35,575 nucleotides of DNA from a virus (IMGVR_UViG_3300048672_000469:1-35575), one strand, 5' to 3'; shown: positions 7,371 through 17,131, numbered from the stretch's first letter. Numbers and translations are program-made. Notes: generated by a model not told the origin, from the sequence alone.

Positions 7371-9956
7371 ATGTCAGCACCAAGTCAACCAACAGCAATC
7401 GTACTTGCAATTAGTGGTTTAATATTAAACCCAAGTACCTTTGACCCAAAAGCAGCAAACGGGTCTCTAACAGTCGCTAATAATGTGGTGATTGATCGCC
7501 CATCTGTGGTTGCAACACGCCGCGGATTCAGTAACGACTTTGTAACACTAACTCATGATGGTGCATTAAGTCTATTTCAGTATAACAACTATATGCTTAT
7601 CAACACATCTGATGATGATATGCACGCGGTTAAGTATGATGTAAGTAATAATCCATATCTAACAACATATACCGGTATATATAGCGTACCAGATGGCACT
7701 AATCCAGAAAGTAGAGTGCGTGGTATCGAAGTTAATAAGAACTTCTACTTTATTACACAAGATGGTACATATAGACTTGATCATATCGATGGTGAGCCAC
7801 GTAGAGCAGGTGCTCCTGCAGGCTTAAGCGGCACTGGCATACCAGTCTCGGCGCCAACTACTGGATTCTTACCAAATAACACCAATATTGCTTATAGAAT
7901 TGTATTTGGTTATAAAGATTACAATGAACAACTTGTATTAGGTGCACCAAGTAGCCGTATTATTGTTAAGAATACATTAGGTAATGCTGCAACAACAACT
8001 ATTACATTCCAAATACCCAAAGAGATTCAAAGTTCTCCAGTAGACTTCTTCTTCCAAGTATATCGCGGTAATGCTTCACCGGATTTAGCAACACAGCCAG
8101 ATGACGAAATGGCCCTATGCTATGAAGGTATTTGTACCGGTACAACCACAATGAGTGTCGATGATATCACTGGTAGTAACCTGCTTGGTGCAAGTTTATA
8201 TACAAATCAAGGCCAAGACGGTATTCTACAATCTAATTATCGTCCACCATGGGCTTTAGATATTTGTACATTCAAACAATATGCTTTCTATGCAAACACT
8301 CGTAGTGTTATGAATGCACCTATTACGCTTATTGCAGCAGGTGCAAGTAATGGTGCTGGCGCATTACAACCAGGCGATACTATTACATTTACTGCAACAG
8401 AAAGTGGTGGCCCAAGTTTCTTATTAACAGCAGTATCTGGTGCTAATAATGAAGCACTTGGGTGGTTTAATGTAAGTAATACAACTAACCCAGCATTTGA
8501 TATTCAAACAACAGCAATGAATATTGCACTTGTTGCTAATGCATATGCCGGTAATACATTTATTGCAGCATATTACACATCCAGCGACCAAGATCTACCA
8601 GGTCAATTACGCTTTGATAGACTGACATTATCACCTGATGCATTTACTGTTACATCAAGTCGCCCTGTTACTTGCTGGAATGAAAGTTTGCCTATTACAT
8701 CTGTGAATGACGCAAGAGCAAATAGAATCTATTATAGCAAGTTTAACCAGCCTGAAGCCGTGCCTATTGTAAACTATATTGAGGTTGGTAGTGCTAATCA
8801 GCCTATTAGACGAGTTGTTCCTTTACGCGATGGTGTTATGGTTCTCAAGGACGACGGTGTTTTTCGTATTAGTAATGCCGCCCCACCCTTCACTGTTACA
8901 CCTATTGACTACAATGTACGTATCCTTGCAGCAAATACAGCAGCCGAACTTGATAACAAAGTGTACTTTTTATCTGATCAGGGTGTAGTTGCATTAAGTG
9001 ACTCAGATGCACAGATTATGTCGTTTGTTTTAGATAGAGCAATCATTGAAAACACATCACCCGATTTGTTCCCTAACTTACGCAGTGTTTCTTGGGGTAT
9101 TGCGTATCAATCTGATCGTAAGTATATCTTATTCATGCCACAAACAGGATCTGATACACAAGCAACACAGCAATATGTGTATAATCACTTAACACAACTT
9201 TGGACACGCTGGACTCGTGGTGCAACCTGTGGACTTATCCTTAAGCGTGACGGTAAGTTCTATATGGGTAGTGTTTTAGGTAGTGCTAATGCAGCAGGTG
9301 ATAGTTATGTATATCAGGAACGTAAAACATTCACTAATAATGATTATGCAGATAATCAATATACAGTAACAAGTGTTGCCTCTACCACATCTACACTGGT
9401 TATATCTAATCCAGTATTGCCACCTAATATTACTATTCAGCCAGGTTGGTCGGTTGCACAACCTGCTACAGGTAATCTTGCACGTATTGTAAGTGTTACA
9501 GTGGATGAGTCCACTACATTAGTATTAGATAATGCTAACCTAACTTGGAATGGTACAGATGTAATTCTTTATACACCAATCCTATCCGAAGTACAAACAA
9601 TTCAACTCGATTGTGATAATCCTGCAATGAATAAACAGTTCAGTGAGATTGTTTATATATTTACAGAACAGGGTTTTACCTCACTTGCTGCAAGTATTAG
9701 CAGCAATACAGCAGGCATACCGATACTTGATACACTTATCCCAACACAACGAGGTGGATGGGGTAATAGTGCATGGGGTACATCACCATGGGGTGGCGGT
9801 ATAAGTGGTCAAGGTAAGATTCGTCGATATGTTCCGCAAGCAGTTCAACGTGCTGGGTGGTTATACCTAAATCTAGTAAACAACGAGTGCTTTACATCCT
9901 TTGGTTGGTCGGGAATCGAGTTGCATTATAAGCAAACATCTACAAGGCAGAAATAA
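7371..9956 (+). CDS. Probable tail nozzle/hub protein (beta-propeller type)
   Basis: This 861-residue protein starts at 7371, chosen for AAGGAAATAC before the ATG; the frame stays open upstream into the previous gene. The N-terminal half has short beta blades with alternating aromatic and polar residues (NNVVIDRPSVVATRRGF, NKNFYFITQDGTYRLD), typical of P22 gp10 or T7 gp12-like nozzle proteins in which the first 300 residues form a propeller-like platform. Near the C-terminus there is a Gly/Trp-rich segment, GGWGNSAWGTSPWGGG. The location after the connector-like gene supports a distal tail-tube role. The family assignment is by pattern, not by alignment. Confidence 0.72.
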   Translation: MSAPSQPTAIVLAISGLILNPSTFDPKAANGSLTVANNVVIDRPSVVATRRGFSNDFVTLTHDGALSLFQYNNYMLINTSDDDMHAVKYDVSNNPYLTTYTGIYSVPDGTNPESRVRGIEVNKNFYFITQDGTYRLDHIDGEPRRAGAPAGLSGTGIPVSAPTTGFLPNNTNIAYRIVFGYKDYNEQLVLGAPSSRIIVKNTLGNAATTTITFQIPKEIQSSPVDFFFQVYRGNASPDLATQPDDEMALCYEGICTGTTTMSVDDITGSNLLGASLYTNQGQDGILQSNYRPPWALDICTFKQYAFYANTRSVMNAPITLIAAGASNGAGALQPGDTITFTATESGGPSFLLTAVSGANNEALGWFNVSNTTNPAFDIQTTAMNIALVANAYAGNTFIAAYYTSSDQDLPGQLRFDRLTLSPDAFTVTSSRPVTCWNESLPITSVNDARANRIYYSKFNQPEAVPIVNYIEVGSANQPIRRVVPLRDGVMVLKDDGVFRISNAAPPFTVTPIDYNVRILAANTAAELDNKVYFLSDQGVVALSDSDAQIMSFVLDRAIIENTSPDLFPNLRSVSWGIAYQSDRKYILFMPQTGSDTQATQQYVYNHLTQLWTRWTRGATCGLILKRDGKFYMGSVLGSANAAGDSYVYQERKTFTNNDYADNQYTVTSVASTTSTLVISNPVLPPNITIQPGWSVAQPATGNLARIVSVTVDESTTLVLDNANLTWNGTDVILYTPILSEVQTIQLDCDNPAMNKQFSEIVYIFTEQGFTSLAASISSNTAGIPILDTLIPTQRGGWGNSAWGTSPWGGGISGQGKIRRYVPQAVQRAGWLYLNLVNNECFTSFGWSGIELHYKQTSTRQK

Positions 9957-9957
9957 T

Positions 9958-10380
9958 ATGATACCTGTCTTTCGAAGATTTACTCAGGGTGATGTTCCTA
10001 CTGCACCTAACTGGATTAATTATATTTTTAATCCTCTTAATACATTCTGCGAGCAAGTAGTTCAGGCGTTAACTAAGAATTTAGTTATTGGCGAAAATGT
10101 ACAAGGTATGAAATATACCTTTACTTTTACAACAGGGGTACCATCAGGTGGCCTCGGTGAAGGTGTATTTTTACCCGTTAAATTTCAATATACAGGTGGT
10201 GGTAAACCTTCTTGTCTAATGTTAGGGCAACTTACTAATAATATGGGCTCTGTATTGTTATCTTCACCTATTATTGAGTGGAACTTAGATGTTAATACTA
10301 ATCCTTATACTATTAATATTACTAATATACATAATCTGGATCAGAATATCAAATACACTGCAACAGTGGTGGTTTTATAA
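9958..10380 (+). CDS. Hypothetical virion-block protein
   Basis: This 140-residue protein starts at ATG 9958, two bases after the nozzle stop; a longer reading would start inside the nozzle gene without a ribosome site. It opens with MIPVFRRFTQGDVPTAP and becomes beta-rich, ending YTATVVVL. No membrane segment is visible. Tight packing between nozzle and internal-protein genes suggests a small tail component. I do not recognise the family. Confidence 0.75.
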   Translation: MIPVFRRFTQGDVPTAPNWINYIFNPLNTFCEQVVQALTKNLVIGENVQGMKYTFTFTTGVPSGGLGEGVFLPVKFQYTGGGKPSCLMLGQLTNNMGSVLLSSPIIEWNLDVNTNPYTINITNIHNLDQNIKYTATVVVL

Positions 10381-10384
10381 GCCG

Positions 10385-10391
10385 CTAAATA
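10385..10391 (+). promoter_or_regulatory. TAAATA box (candidate late promoter)
   Basis: GCTAAATACATAA lies in the 26-base gap between 10380 and 10407. Transcription from it would give a leader of roughly ten bases beginning at the AGGA of the ribosome site. Confidence 0.5.
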
Positions 10392-10406
10392 CATAAAAGG
10401 ACTAAT

Positions 10407-12341
10407 ATGGCATTTGTGACTAACTATAATCCACTTGATGATGAAACAGAGACTACCGGTAGTACAACTGGCCAGAATCAGAACACACCATCTATAATTT
10501 CCCCAATGGCAAATGCAGAGTCCAATGATTCTAATGCAGTATTGCAACAAAATGCTGGTACTTATAACACAGCAGTTCAACCAGATATTCAACCACTAAA
10601 TGCTCCAAGTGCTAATGCAACAAAAGGTAGTGGATTTACTAATCTATCTACTTACTTAAATGCAAACAAGCCAGGTGCTGAAAACTTAGGAACTCAAGTA
10701 GCAGGTGGGATTAATACAATGGGTAATACTGCAATGAATAAGATGCAGAATGTTAACTCATGGGCTGAATCTAACCCAACGGGTGACCTATATAATACAC
10801 AAGAAGCAAAAGATGCCCAGGGTGCTATTACTGCCGCTAATGATAAGGCTAAACTAACACAAAATGTTGGTGGGCAAACTGCTCTAATTAGAGAACTTAA
10901 CCCTAATGTATCAACTGGTGGTGCTAACTTAGATCAAAACCTAATGGGCAACAGTCAGCGTGGTATGCAACAAATAGCACAATCTACTCAAGCAATATCA
11001 CCACTACAAGATCTATATACAAAGCAAGCAAGTACACTACAAGAAAATGCTCAGTTACGTCAAGCATTAGCACGCCTACAACAGCAAAATATGGGTGCTC
11101 AGACAAATCCAGTTTCTACCCAAACATACGGTGGCACTGAACAAGTACCAAACTCAGCAGCAGGATCAATATCACCTGGTATGCAAGGGTTAACTGCTGA
11201 TCAGATTGCATATCTAAAAACATTACAAGGTAATGCAGCAACTGGTGGTGCAGGTGGATTAGGTAGTCTTGCAAATTCAACAACTAATAGTATTTCTAAT
11301 GCTATTAGTAGTGCAACAGCAGGGATGACAGATGCTCAAAAGGCAGCAGTTATATCTGGTCTTGTAACACAAGGTGTTATCAGTGGCTCATTTGGTAAAT
11401 CATACCTAAATGATAGCGGTGGTGGTACAGTAAGCACATCAGGTGGTACTAATGCTAATGGCGGTACAGGTGGTGCAGATTCAGTTGGTACTGGCTTAGG
11501 TGGATTCAGCCTTGATGCTAATGGTAATGTTACTGCAAATACAACTGGTATGAGTAACACCGTTGCTAATGTGATTGGTACTGTTATTGGTGCTATTACA
11601 GGTATTCCGGGCTTAGGTTATTTAGGGTCGTGGTTAAACACAAGAACAAATAACAATGCTAATGCAGCAGCAGGTAGTTTCAGTCAAGCAATTGCTGATA
11701 GCAACCCAAATACTAATGGAACAGTAGGTAATAACACAAATGCCACAGCAACAGCAGGTCAAGCAGGTACTGGTGGTCAGGCAGCAAACGCAGCAGCAGC
11801 GGCGGCAGCAGCAGCAGCATCACAAGGATTGAGTGCAGAAGCCCAAGGTGCAGCAGCACAAGCAGCAGCAAATGCAGTAATGGGTGGTTTATCACCAGCA
11901 GATGCGGCAGCAGCGGCAGCAGCAGCAGCAAGTGCAGCAGACCCAGCAGGACAACAGGCAGTAGATAATGCAGTTCAAGCAGCAGCAGATGCAGCAGCGG
12001 CTGATAATGCAGCCAATGCTAATGCTGACCCAACTGATGCTGATGTAAGTGCGGCAACTGATACAAGTTCAGACACATCCTCTGATACATCAGGTTCTGA
12101 TACATCAAGCGCAAGCAGTGATAGTGGTAGCACAAGTAGTTCAACAGGTTCTGATGGCGGCGATAGTGGTGGCAGTACTGGCGGTGGCGATAAAGACGGC
12201 GGCTATATTAGCGGCCCTGGTACATCACGTTCTGATTCTATTCCACGTATGCTATCTAACGGCGAGTACGTCATAAATGCAAAGGTTGTCGCTGCTTTAG
12301 GCAAAGACTTTTTCGACAAACTAAATAACAGCGTAAAATAA
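10407..12341 (+). CDS. Ala/Gly/Gln-rich internal virion-type protein with GGYISGPG C-terminal motif
   Basis: This 644-residue protein has AAAGGAC before the ATG. Residues 1-270 are Asn/Gln-rich and probably helical; residues about 330-400 are Gly-rich. A poly-Ala tract follows (about bases 11785-12010, with runs of nine to ten Ala) and then a Ser/Asp/Gly linker. The last 45 residues carry GGYISGPGTSRSDSIP then SNGEYVINA, a motif I know from many phage structural and tape-measure-like proteins. The set of four such proteins (10407-16700) after the tail genes is where P22-like phages keep ejection proteins that form a channel across the host envelope. That function is inferred. GCA-rich codons in the tract could slip during replication. 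Confidence 0.7.
   Translation: MAFVTNYNPLDDETETTGSTTGQNQNTPSIISPMANAESNDSNAVLQQNAGTYNTAVQPDIQPLNAPSANATKGSGFTNLSTYLNANKPGAENLGTQVAGGINTMGNTAMNKMQNVNSWAESNPTGDLYNTQEAKDAQGAITAANDKAKLTQNVGGQTALIRELNPNVSTGGANLDQNLMGNSQRGMQQIAQSTQAISPLQDLYTKQASTLQENAQLRQALARLQQQNMGAQTNPVSTQTYGGTEQVPNSAAGSISPGMQGLTADQIAYLKTLQGNAATGGAGGLGSLANSTTNSISNAISSATAGMTDAQKAAVISGLVTQGVISGSFGKSYLNDSGGGTVSTSGGTNANGGTGGADSVGTGLGGFSLDANGNVTANTTGMSNTVANVIGTVIGAITGIPGLGYLGSWLNTRTNNNANAAAGSFSQAIADSNPNTNGTVGNNTNATATAGQAGTGGQAANAAAAAAAAAASQGLSAEAQGAAAQAAANAVMGGLSPADAAAAAAAAASAADPAGQQAVDNAVQAAADAAAADNAANANADPTDADVSAATDTSSDTSSDTSGSDTSSASSDSGSTSSSTGSDGGDSGGSTGGGDKDGGYISGPGTSRSDSIPRMLSNGEYVINAKVVAALGKDFFDKLNNSVK
11785..12200 (+). repeat. 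Low-complexity Ala then Ser/Asp/Gly coding tract
   Basis: A run of GCA/GCN codons encodes poly-Ala helices, followed by a Ser/Thr/Asp then Gly/Ser linker (for example SSDTSGSDTSSASSDSGS). It is one continuous frame within the 644-residue protein. The leucine-rich reading on the other strand is an artefact of these codons. Confidence 0.8.
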
Positions 12342-12351
12342 GAGAGACTAT

Positions 12352-13788
12352 ATGGCAATACAATATGATTCATTTGGCAACCCGTACGACGATACGGAAT
12401 ACGAACTCGACATGTACGGAAATGCGGTGCCAATCGGTGATGGCGTATCTGCACAAACAGGCTCCACTATCGACGAAAATACTCAAGTAATGCCATATCA
12501 AGGTGTTGGCACAAGCCCAGCATCTGGTGCTGGTACCGATGCTGCTCCGGCAGGTGCAACAGGTGTGAGTGTCGATGGTAAGAGTTGGATTGATGCTGCA
12601 GGGCGTATTATTGCCCCTATTGCAGTTTCAGCACTTACACCATACCTAAATAACCTACAAAGTGGCGGATTATTAAGCACTGGTACTGATATGCTTAAGA
12701 ATGCAGGTAATGCACTTAACGGTATTAGTGCACCAGATTTAACAAAACTTATTCCACAACTTCGTTTACAAGTAATGCAAGGGCAGATGACACCTGCTCA
12801 AGCAGCGGCTGCTATTCAAGAAGCATCTGGTATGCAAAATGTAAACACTGATGCACAAAGTTTGCAAGGCCAACGTGATGCATTAGCAAGACTTGCTAAT
12901 ATCGGCGAAAACAACGGTATGACTGAAGCAGATCGTGCTGCACTTGCTGCAACAATGAATCAAACAGCGGCTAAGACTGCTTCTGATCGTGCTGCTCAGT
13001 TACAACAAATGCAGATGCAAGGTAATGCTGGCACTGGTGCTGAACTTGCAGCACGTTTAAGTGGTGTTCAAGGTGGTGCTAATGCTAATGCAGCAGCAGG
13101 TGCTTCTACAGCCCAAGCAGCCCAACTTAGAGCATTACAAGCAATCCAAAGTGGTCTACAAGGCAATGCTGCATTAAACACACAACAGTTTGATCAGGCT
13201 GCTAAGAAAGCCGCTGCACAAGATGCTGTAAACTCGTTTAATGCTCAAGCACGCCAGAATACTAATCTTTCTAATGCTGGTTGGCAACAACAAGCAAATA
13301 CAAACAACTTTGATACAGCAAATCAGATTGCTAAGACAAATGTTGGTATTCAGAATCAACAAGCAATGATGCCGTATGAAGCCACACAGAAGAACTTCAG
13401 CAATCAGTTGGATCTTGGTAAGGCACGTGCTGGTGTTCAAGTACTTGGTGGTACTCCACTTGTTAAAGCAGCAACTGAGCAGATTGCTCGTAGTGCTGGT
13501 GCAGGCGCTGCTCAAGCAGCCAATGGCGGAAGTGGAACAGCAGGTACTGGCGGAACAGGCCAAACAGTGGATCCAATCACTGGTGCTATTACTAAAGGCA
13601 TCACTGGTGCTGTAACAAGCGGCTTAGGTGGGCTGATTGGTGATGGACTTAGTAAAGTGGCTGATTGGCTTGGATTTGCAGATGGTGGTTATGTGCAACC
13701 GGTAAGTAGCAGTGAAATGTCAGATCAAGATATCGATCATATGATTGCTAAGATGACTGACTACAAATATCGTAGAAAAGGACAATAA
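12352..13788 (+). CDS. Gln/Ala-rich internal virion-type protein
   Basis: This 478-residue protein starts ten bases after the previous stop. Residues about 130-360 form a long Gln/Ala-rich helical region (for example AAQLQQMQMQGNAGTGAELA). A small hydrophobic glycine-rich stretch (ITKGITGAVTSGLGGLIG) and a FADGGYV motif sit near the C-terminus. The composition resembles internal head proteins of podoviruses that leave the virion with the DNA. A stop-proximal TAAATA at 12322, just inside the previous gene, could act as an extra promoter but may be chance. Confidence 0.68.
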   Translation: MAIQYDSFGNPYDDTEYELDMYGNAVPIGDGVSAQTGSTIDENTQVMPYQGVGTSPASGAGTDAAPAGATGVSVDGKSWIDAAGRIIAPIAVSALTPYLNNLQSGGLLSTGTDMLKNAGNALNGISAPDLTKLIPQLRLQVMQGQMTPAQAAAAIQEASGMQNVNTDAQSLQGQRDALARLANIGENNGMTEADRAALAATMNQTAAKTASDRAAQLQQMQMQGNAGTGAELAARLSGVQGGANANAAAGASTAQAAQLRALQAIQSGLQGNAALNTQQFDQAAKKAAAQDAVNSFNAQARQNTNLSNAGWQQQANTNNFDTANQIAKTNVGIQNQQAMMPYEATQKNFSNQLDLGKARAGVQVLGGTPLVKAATEQIARSAGAGAAQAANGGSGTAGTGGTGQTVDPITGAITKGITGAVTSGLGGLIGDGLSKVADWLGFADGGYVQPVSSSEMSDQDIDHMIAKMTDYKYRRKGQ

Positions 13789-13791
13789 TAT

Positions 13792-15438
13792 ATGGCATTA
13801 TCACAAAGCGATACCGCTAAGTTTGCAATGGCAGTTAAGAACGCACGCCCCGACATCACTGATGAAGAACTAAGCGCATTAGTAAAAGAAGCAGGCGATG
13901 TTAATGATGACCCAGTTAAGAGTCAAGCATTAGCAATGAAAATGCTTCCACAACTTAATACACAACTTGCTGATCCATATGCTGGTGCAGGTCATACAGC
14001 AGCAGATTCAATGCGTCAGTTTAGCCCCGAACAGTTAAAGGCTGCATACGCACAACAGCAAGCAGCATATCAGCAAAATCAACCAAGTAGAGCCATTGGC
14101 GGCATACTTGCGGGTGGTAGCGGTAGTGCTGATGTAATGAATAAGAATAAGGCTGATTGGGATGCTATTGATAAGCAAAACATGCTTCAAAGCATTGACC
14201 AACAAGTTGCATTGCAAGACCAAGCAACTAAAGGCCTTGCTGGCGCTAAGAGCGTGCAAGATATGGCTCAGACTGCTGGAAAGTATTCTGGTACTCAACT
14301 TGAGCAGCAACAAAAGATACAAGGTACACAGTTTACACTTGATCAACAAAAGCGTATGAATGATCCTAATAGCAACGAAACTGCATTAGCAAAGTCATTG
14401 ATATTAAGCCAAGTCGGCAGCATGGATAATGTATCTAAAGCACAGATGCAGAAAATTGTATCTCAGCCCGGTGTAACTGCACAACAATTATTACCAGCAA
14501 TGGCACAATGGGCTCCCGCAGCACAAAAAGCATTTATGGAGAAGGTTAATGCTGGTAAGACAGTTGCTGATACTGCTAAGGCATATGCAGATGCTTCTAA
14601 AACAGGTGCAGAAATACCTGGTGTTGTGGCAGAAGGCAGAATTGGTACTGCGACCGCTAATACAATTGCACCTAGTGTCCAGCAAGAACGCGATCGCGAG
14701 TCATTAGCAATCTTAAAATCGGAATATGATAAGTTGCCAGATGGCCACCCAGATAAGGCAAGTGTATTCCGTGAGATTACACGACTTGTAGATAGTTCAA
14801 AAGGTACATTGCAAATTCCACAAGGCATGAATATGTCTGTTAGTGGCGGAAAAGCAAGTTTAACACCTAGCCCGCTGGTTACCGGTGCTCAAACTGCTGG
14901 CGCAACCGAAGACGCTACAGGCCGTAATCAAAGTGCTGTGTCTACCAAATACGGGCTTGAAGGACTCACTGGCTCTCTTGCTAAACAATCAGCAGATGCG
15001 GTTAAGGCAGGTAAGGCATCCGCAACAGGTAGCATCGCTAATTGGGTGGCTAATCTTACACCAGGCGAAAGCGAAAGAGTACGTACTGATATTAATAAAT
15101 TAGTTGATGCTAAGATTGCTTATGGAACTGCTGCAGGTAGCAACCCAATTAAGGATCGTGATGCTGAGGTTGCTCGTATTATGAAACTAAGCCCTAGTGC
15201 GTTCCAAAACGAAGTGCTTAATTCTAATCAAGAAGTTGCACGCAATGAAGCACGTCAAAAGGCATATACAGATTACATTCAGAAGAATGGATCACCTACT
15301 GGGTTTGACGATAGTAAGATAAAAGGTGCCACTTATATGTATAATCCATCAACTGGTGCTAATGCATTAGTTAATCCTGCTAAAGTGGATCAGTATCGCA
15401 AGCAAGGTTTTGTACAACTTAATGAACTTAATAGGTAA
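13792..15438 (+). CDS. Internal virion-type protein, helical
   Basis: This 548-residue protein starts at 13792 after AAAAGGACAATAAT, three bases after the previous stop. It is mostly charged helix (LSQSDTAKFAMAVKNARPD at the start) with a QQQAAYQQNQ segment and no membrane span. Codon use matches its neighbours. It is probably one of the ejection or internal proteins. I do not recognise an enzymatic motif; in particular no lytic transglycosylase Glu context is apparent. Confidence 0.66.
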   Translation: MALSQSDTAKFAMAVKNARPDITDEELSALVKEAGDVNDDPVKSQALAMKMLPQLNTQLADPYAGAGHTAADSMRQFSPEQLKAAYAQQQAAYQQNQPSRAIGGILAGGSGSADVMNKNKADWDAIDKQNMLQSIDQQVALQDQATKGLAGAKSVQDMAQTAGKYSGTQLEQQQKIQGTQFTLDQQKRMNDPNSNETALAKSLILSQVGSMDNVSKAQMQKIVSQPGVTAQQLLPAMAQWAPAAQKAFMEKVNAGKTVADTAKAYADASKTGAEIPGVVAEGRIGTATANTIAPSVQQERDRESLAILKSEYDKLPDGHPDKASVFREITRLVDSSKGTLQIPQGMNMSVSGGKASLTPSPLVTGAQTAGATEDATGRNQSAVSTKYGLEGLTGSLAKQSADAVKAGKASATGSIANWVANLTPGESERVRTDINKLVDAKIAYGTAAGSNPIKDRDAEVARIMKLSPSAFQNEVLNSNQEVARNEARQKAYTDYIQKNGSPTGFDDSKIKGATYMYNPSTGANALVNPAKVDQYRKQGFVQLNELNR

Positions 15439-15446
15439 GGAGCCAT

Positions 15447-16700
15447 ATGGCAATATTAGATCTCGATGATGATGGTAAGAAACCTGTTAAAGCAACAGCA
15501 CCCGCAGTAAAGCCCGGCTACTTCGATCAAGGTGGTCAGGGTGATGCTGCTATACGTGGGTTTGCTAATGGTGCAACATTTGGTCTTGCACCTAAAATTA
15601 GTGCTGGTATAAATTCCTTGTTCGGCAACGGTGATTACCAGACAAATCTTAAACAGTATCTTGATGCTAATAGAACTGCTCAGGCCTCACACCCTACAAC
15701 AAGCCTTGTTGGTAATGTAGTAGGTAGTCTACCAAGCACAATAGTCGCAGGTGCCGGCTCTCTTCCTGCACAGATTGCTAAAAGTGCTGCATTAGGTGCA
15801 GCAGATACATATGGATCATCAACCAAAAGTGGTGTTGGTGCTGCAAAAGATGTTGCTACAGGTGCTGTCATTGGTGGTGCTGCACCAGCAGTGTTACCAG
15901 GTCTTAAAGTAGTTGGTAAAAGTCTGTCAAATATTATACGTGGTGTTCCGGATGCTGAGAAGATTGCTGAAGCAGCAATTAAATATAAAAATGCTCCTCT
16001 GCCTTCTTCTAAAGGATTAGAGAAAACAGGCGCTGCTAATAAAGCATTTAAAGATTTAAAATCACTTGATGTTAATGGTAATCCTGCAGTAGGAGATCAA
16101 CTTATACGTGAGACAGGTGTTAAATCACTTGATAAGGCTACATTAGATGCAGTCATTAAGAATGCTAATGCAACAAGACCAAGTATGTTAAAAGAAGTTA
16201 TCCCATCAATGGCTCAACACTCGGCATATGGTGCAGGTGCTGGATTTGTTACTTCGGGCGGAGATATCGATACAGCATTAGCAGGCGGACTTGCTGGTTT
16301 AGGTACAGGTGCTGCTACAGGGGTTTCAAGGTCGCTAAGTGGACCTGCTGCTAAACTTAGAATGCCAGACCAGCCAAGGGCCGCATCCAAGTATGATGTT
16401 ATAGGTGACACAATTCAATCAGTTGGTGATCCACTTGTTAAGATGGGTGTACAAGGTGCGGTTAAGGACGTTAAGGAAGTTACAGGAACATCAACCAGCC
16501 CGTTTGGTAAGTTAACCAGTTACATAAATCAAGCAGCAGGTGCAACTAACCCAGCAGTGCAACAAGTGGCCGAACAAGCGCAAGGTATTGCTGAGAGTAA
16601 TGACTCGGATGCAAAGCGTAAAGCAGCAATGGTACTACAGGATACACCAGAGGGCCGTGCTGTGGGCAACTCTTCAAGTAATGTACGTGACTTGGATTAA
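15447..16700 (+). CDS. Internal/ejection-type protein with amphipathic glycine-rich segments
   Basis: This 417-residue protein has a TAAGGAGCCAT ribosome site. Near residues 30-65 it has IRGFANGATFGLAPKISAGI followed by a Y...L..Y.D.NR pattern, which I associate with phage and prophage internal virion proteins. Several hydrophobic glycine-rich segments (VVGSLPSTIVAGAGSLPA, GAVIGGAAPAVLPGLKVVGK, ALAGGLAGLGTGAATGV) could insert in membranes. This suits a P22 gp16/gp20-like DNA-ejection role (inference). It is the last gene of the long virion block. Confidence 0.68.
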   Translation: MAILDLDDDGKKPVKATAPAVKPGYFDQGGQGDAAIRGFANGATFGLAPKISAGINSLFGNGDYQTNLKQYLDANRTAQASHPTTSLVGNVVGSLPSTIVAGAGSLPAQIAKSAALGAADTYGSSTKSGVGAAKDVATGAVIGGAAPAVLPGLKVVGKSLSNIIRGVPDAEKIAEAAIKYKNAPLPSSKGLEKTGAANKAFKDLKSLDVNGNPAVGDQLIRETGVKSLDKATLDAVIKNANATRPSMLKEVIPSMAQHSAYGAGAGFVTSGGDIDTALAGGLAGLGTGAATGVSRSLSGPAAKLRMPDQPRAASKYDVIGDTIQSVGDPLVKMGVQGAVKDVKEVTGTSTSPFGKLTSYINQAAGATNPAVQQVAEQAQGIAESNDSDAKRKAAMVLQDTPEGRAVGNSSSNVRDLD

Positions 16701-16704
16701 GTAG

Positions 16705-16732
16705 TTGACAAGTCCTAAAGTGATGTTACAAT
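16705..16732 (+). promoter_or_regulatory. Sigma70-type promoter (TTGACA-16-TACAAT)
   Basis: TTGACA at 16705-16710 and TACAAT at 16727-16732 are separated by 16 bases, with transcription expected to start near 16739. It drives the 98-residue gene at 16764. This is a host-type promoter in a genome whose rightward units mostly carry TAAATA boxes, so it probably serves early expression. Confidence 0.72.
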
Positions 16733-16758
16733 ACATACATCGCAACACACTTTAGGAC
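16712..16758. promoter_or_regulatory. Perfect 11-bp inverted repeat: operator and/or ribosome-site switch
   Basis: GTCCTAAAGTG (16712-16722) and CACTTTAGGAC (16748-16758) are exact reverse complements. The left arm lies between -35 and -10, upstream of the predicted start. The right arm contains the AGGA ribosome site of the gene at 16764. In DNA it could bind a dimeric repressor. In read-through RNA from the virion block both arms are present and could hide the ribosome site, while RNA from the local promoter lacks the left arm. Confidence 0.65.
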
Positions 16759-16763
16759 ACAAA

Positions 16764-17060
16764 ATGCAAGTTACTATTGAATCACTAATCGAAGAAGTTA
16801 GTTACATCAACCAAAAAAACTTCTATGTATTTGCGAAAACACCCTCTGCAAAAAGAATGCTTAAAAAATACGGGCAAATGAATGCGTCTTCTATCTATGA
16901 AGAAACACAAAAACAAATTGCTAATGCAATTATTGCAAATGGATGGACTAAAGAGCAGTATGAAAAAGTGCGTAGTAGTACCGGTGGGCTAATCGTGAGT
17001 AATGCCTATGCTAAAGGTGATGCACGAGCATATTTTGAAGTTAATAAAACACAAAAATAA
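16764..17060 (+). CDS. Small early-type protein, unknown function
   Basis: This 98-residue, basic, helical protein (MQVTIESLIEEVSYINQ at the start) has AGGAC seven bases before the ATG. It has no membrane segment and no recognisable motif. Its own sigma70-type promoter with an overlapping inverted repeat suggests an early, tightly controlled product, possibly autoregulatory or acting on the host. Placement after the virion genes but under a separate promoter separates it from structural genes. Confidence 0.8.
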   Translation: MQVTIESLIEEVSYINQKNFYVFAKTPSAKRMLKKYGQMNASSIYEETQKQIANAIIANGWTKEQYEKVRSSTGGLIVSNAYAKGDARAYFEVNKTQK

Positions 17061-17065
17061 AATAT

Positions 17066-17131
17066 ATGATCTGGGTTATTATCTACTGCCTAATATGTTT
17101 GGGTGTTTATCAAGTATATACACAGGACTAA
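17066..17131 (+). CDS. Candidate 21-residue hydrophobic peptide
   Basis: The frame encodes MIWVIIYCLICLGVYQVYTQD, a single hydrophobic segment, and ends one base before the next ATG at 17133. There is no clear ribosome site; it could be translated by coupling from 17060, six bases upstream. Membrane mini-proteins are common in phage early regions, but a frame this short could be chance. Confidence 0.35.
   Translation: MIWVIIYCLICLGVYQVYTQD

Noticed and set aside
12322-12327. TAAATA inside coding sequence (also near 12646, 25780, 34053, 35175, 35237)
   Set aside because: These lie within genes and are expected by chance in AT-rich DNA; only 12322 and 25780 sit near a start codon, and I left them unlisted.
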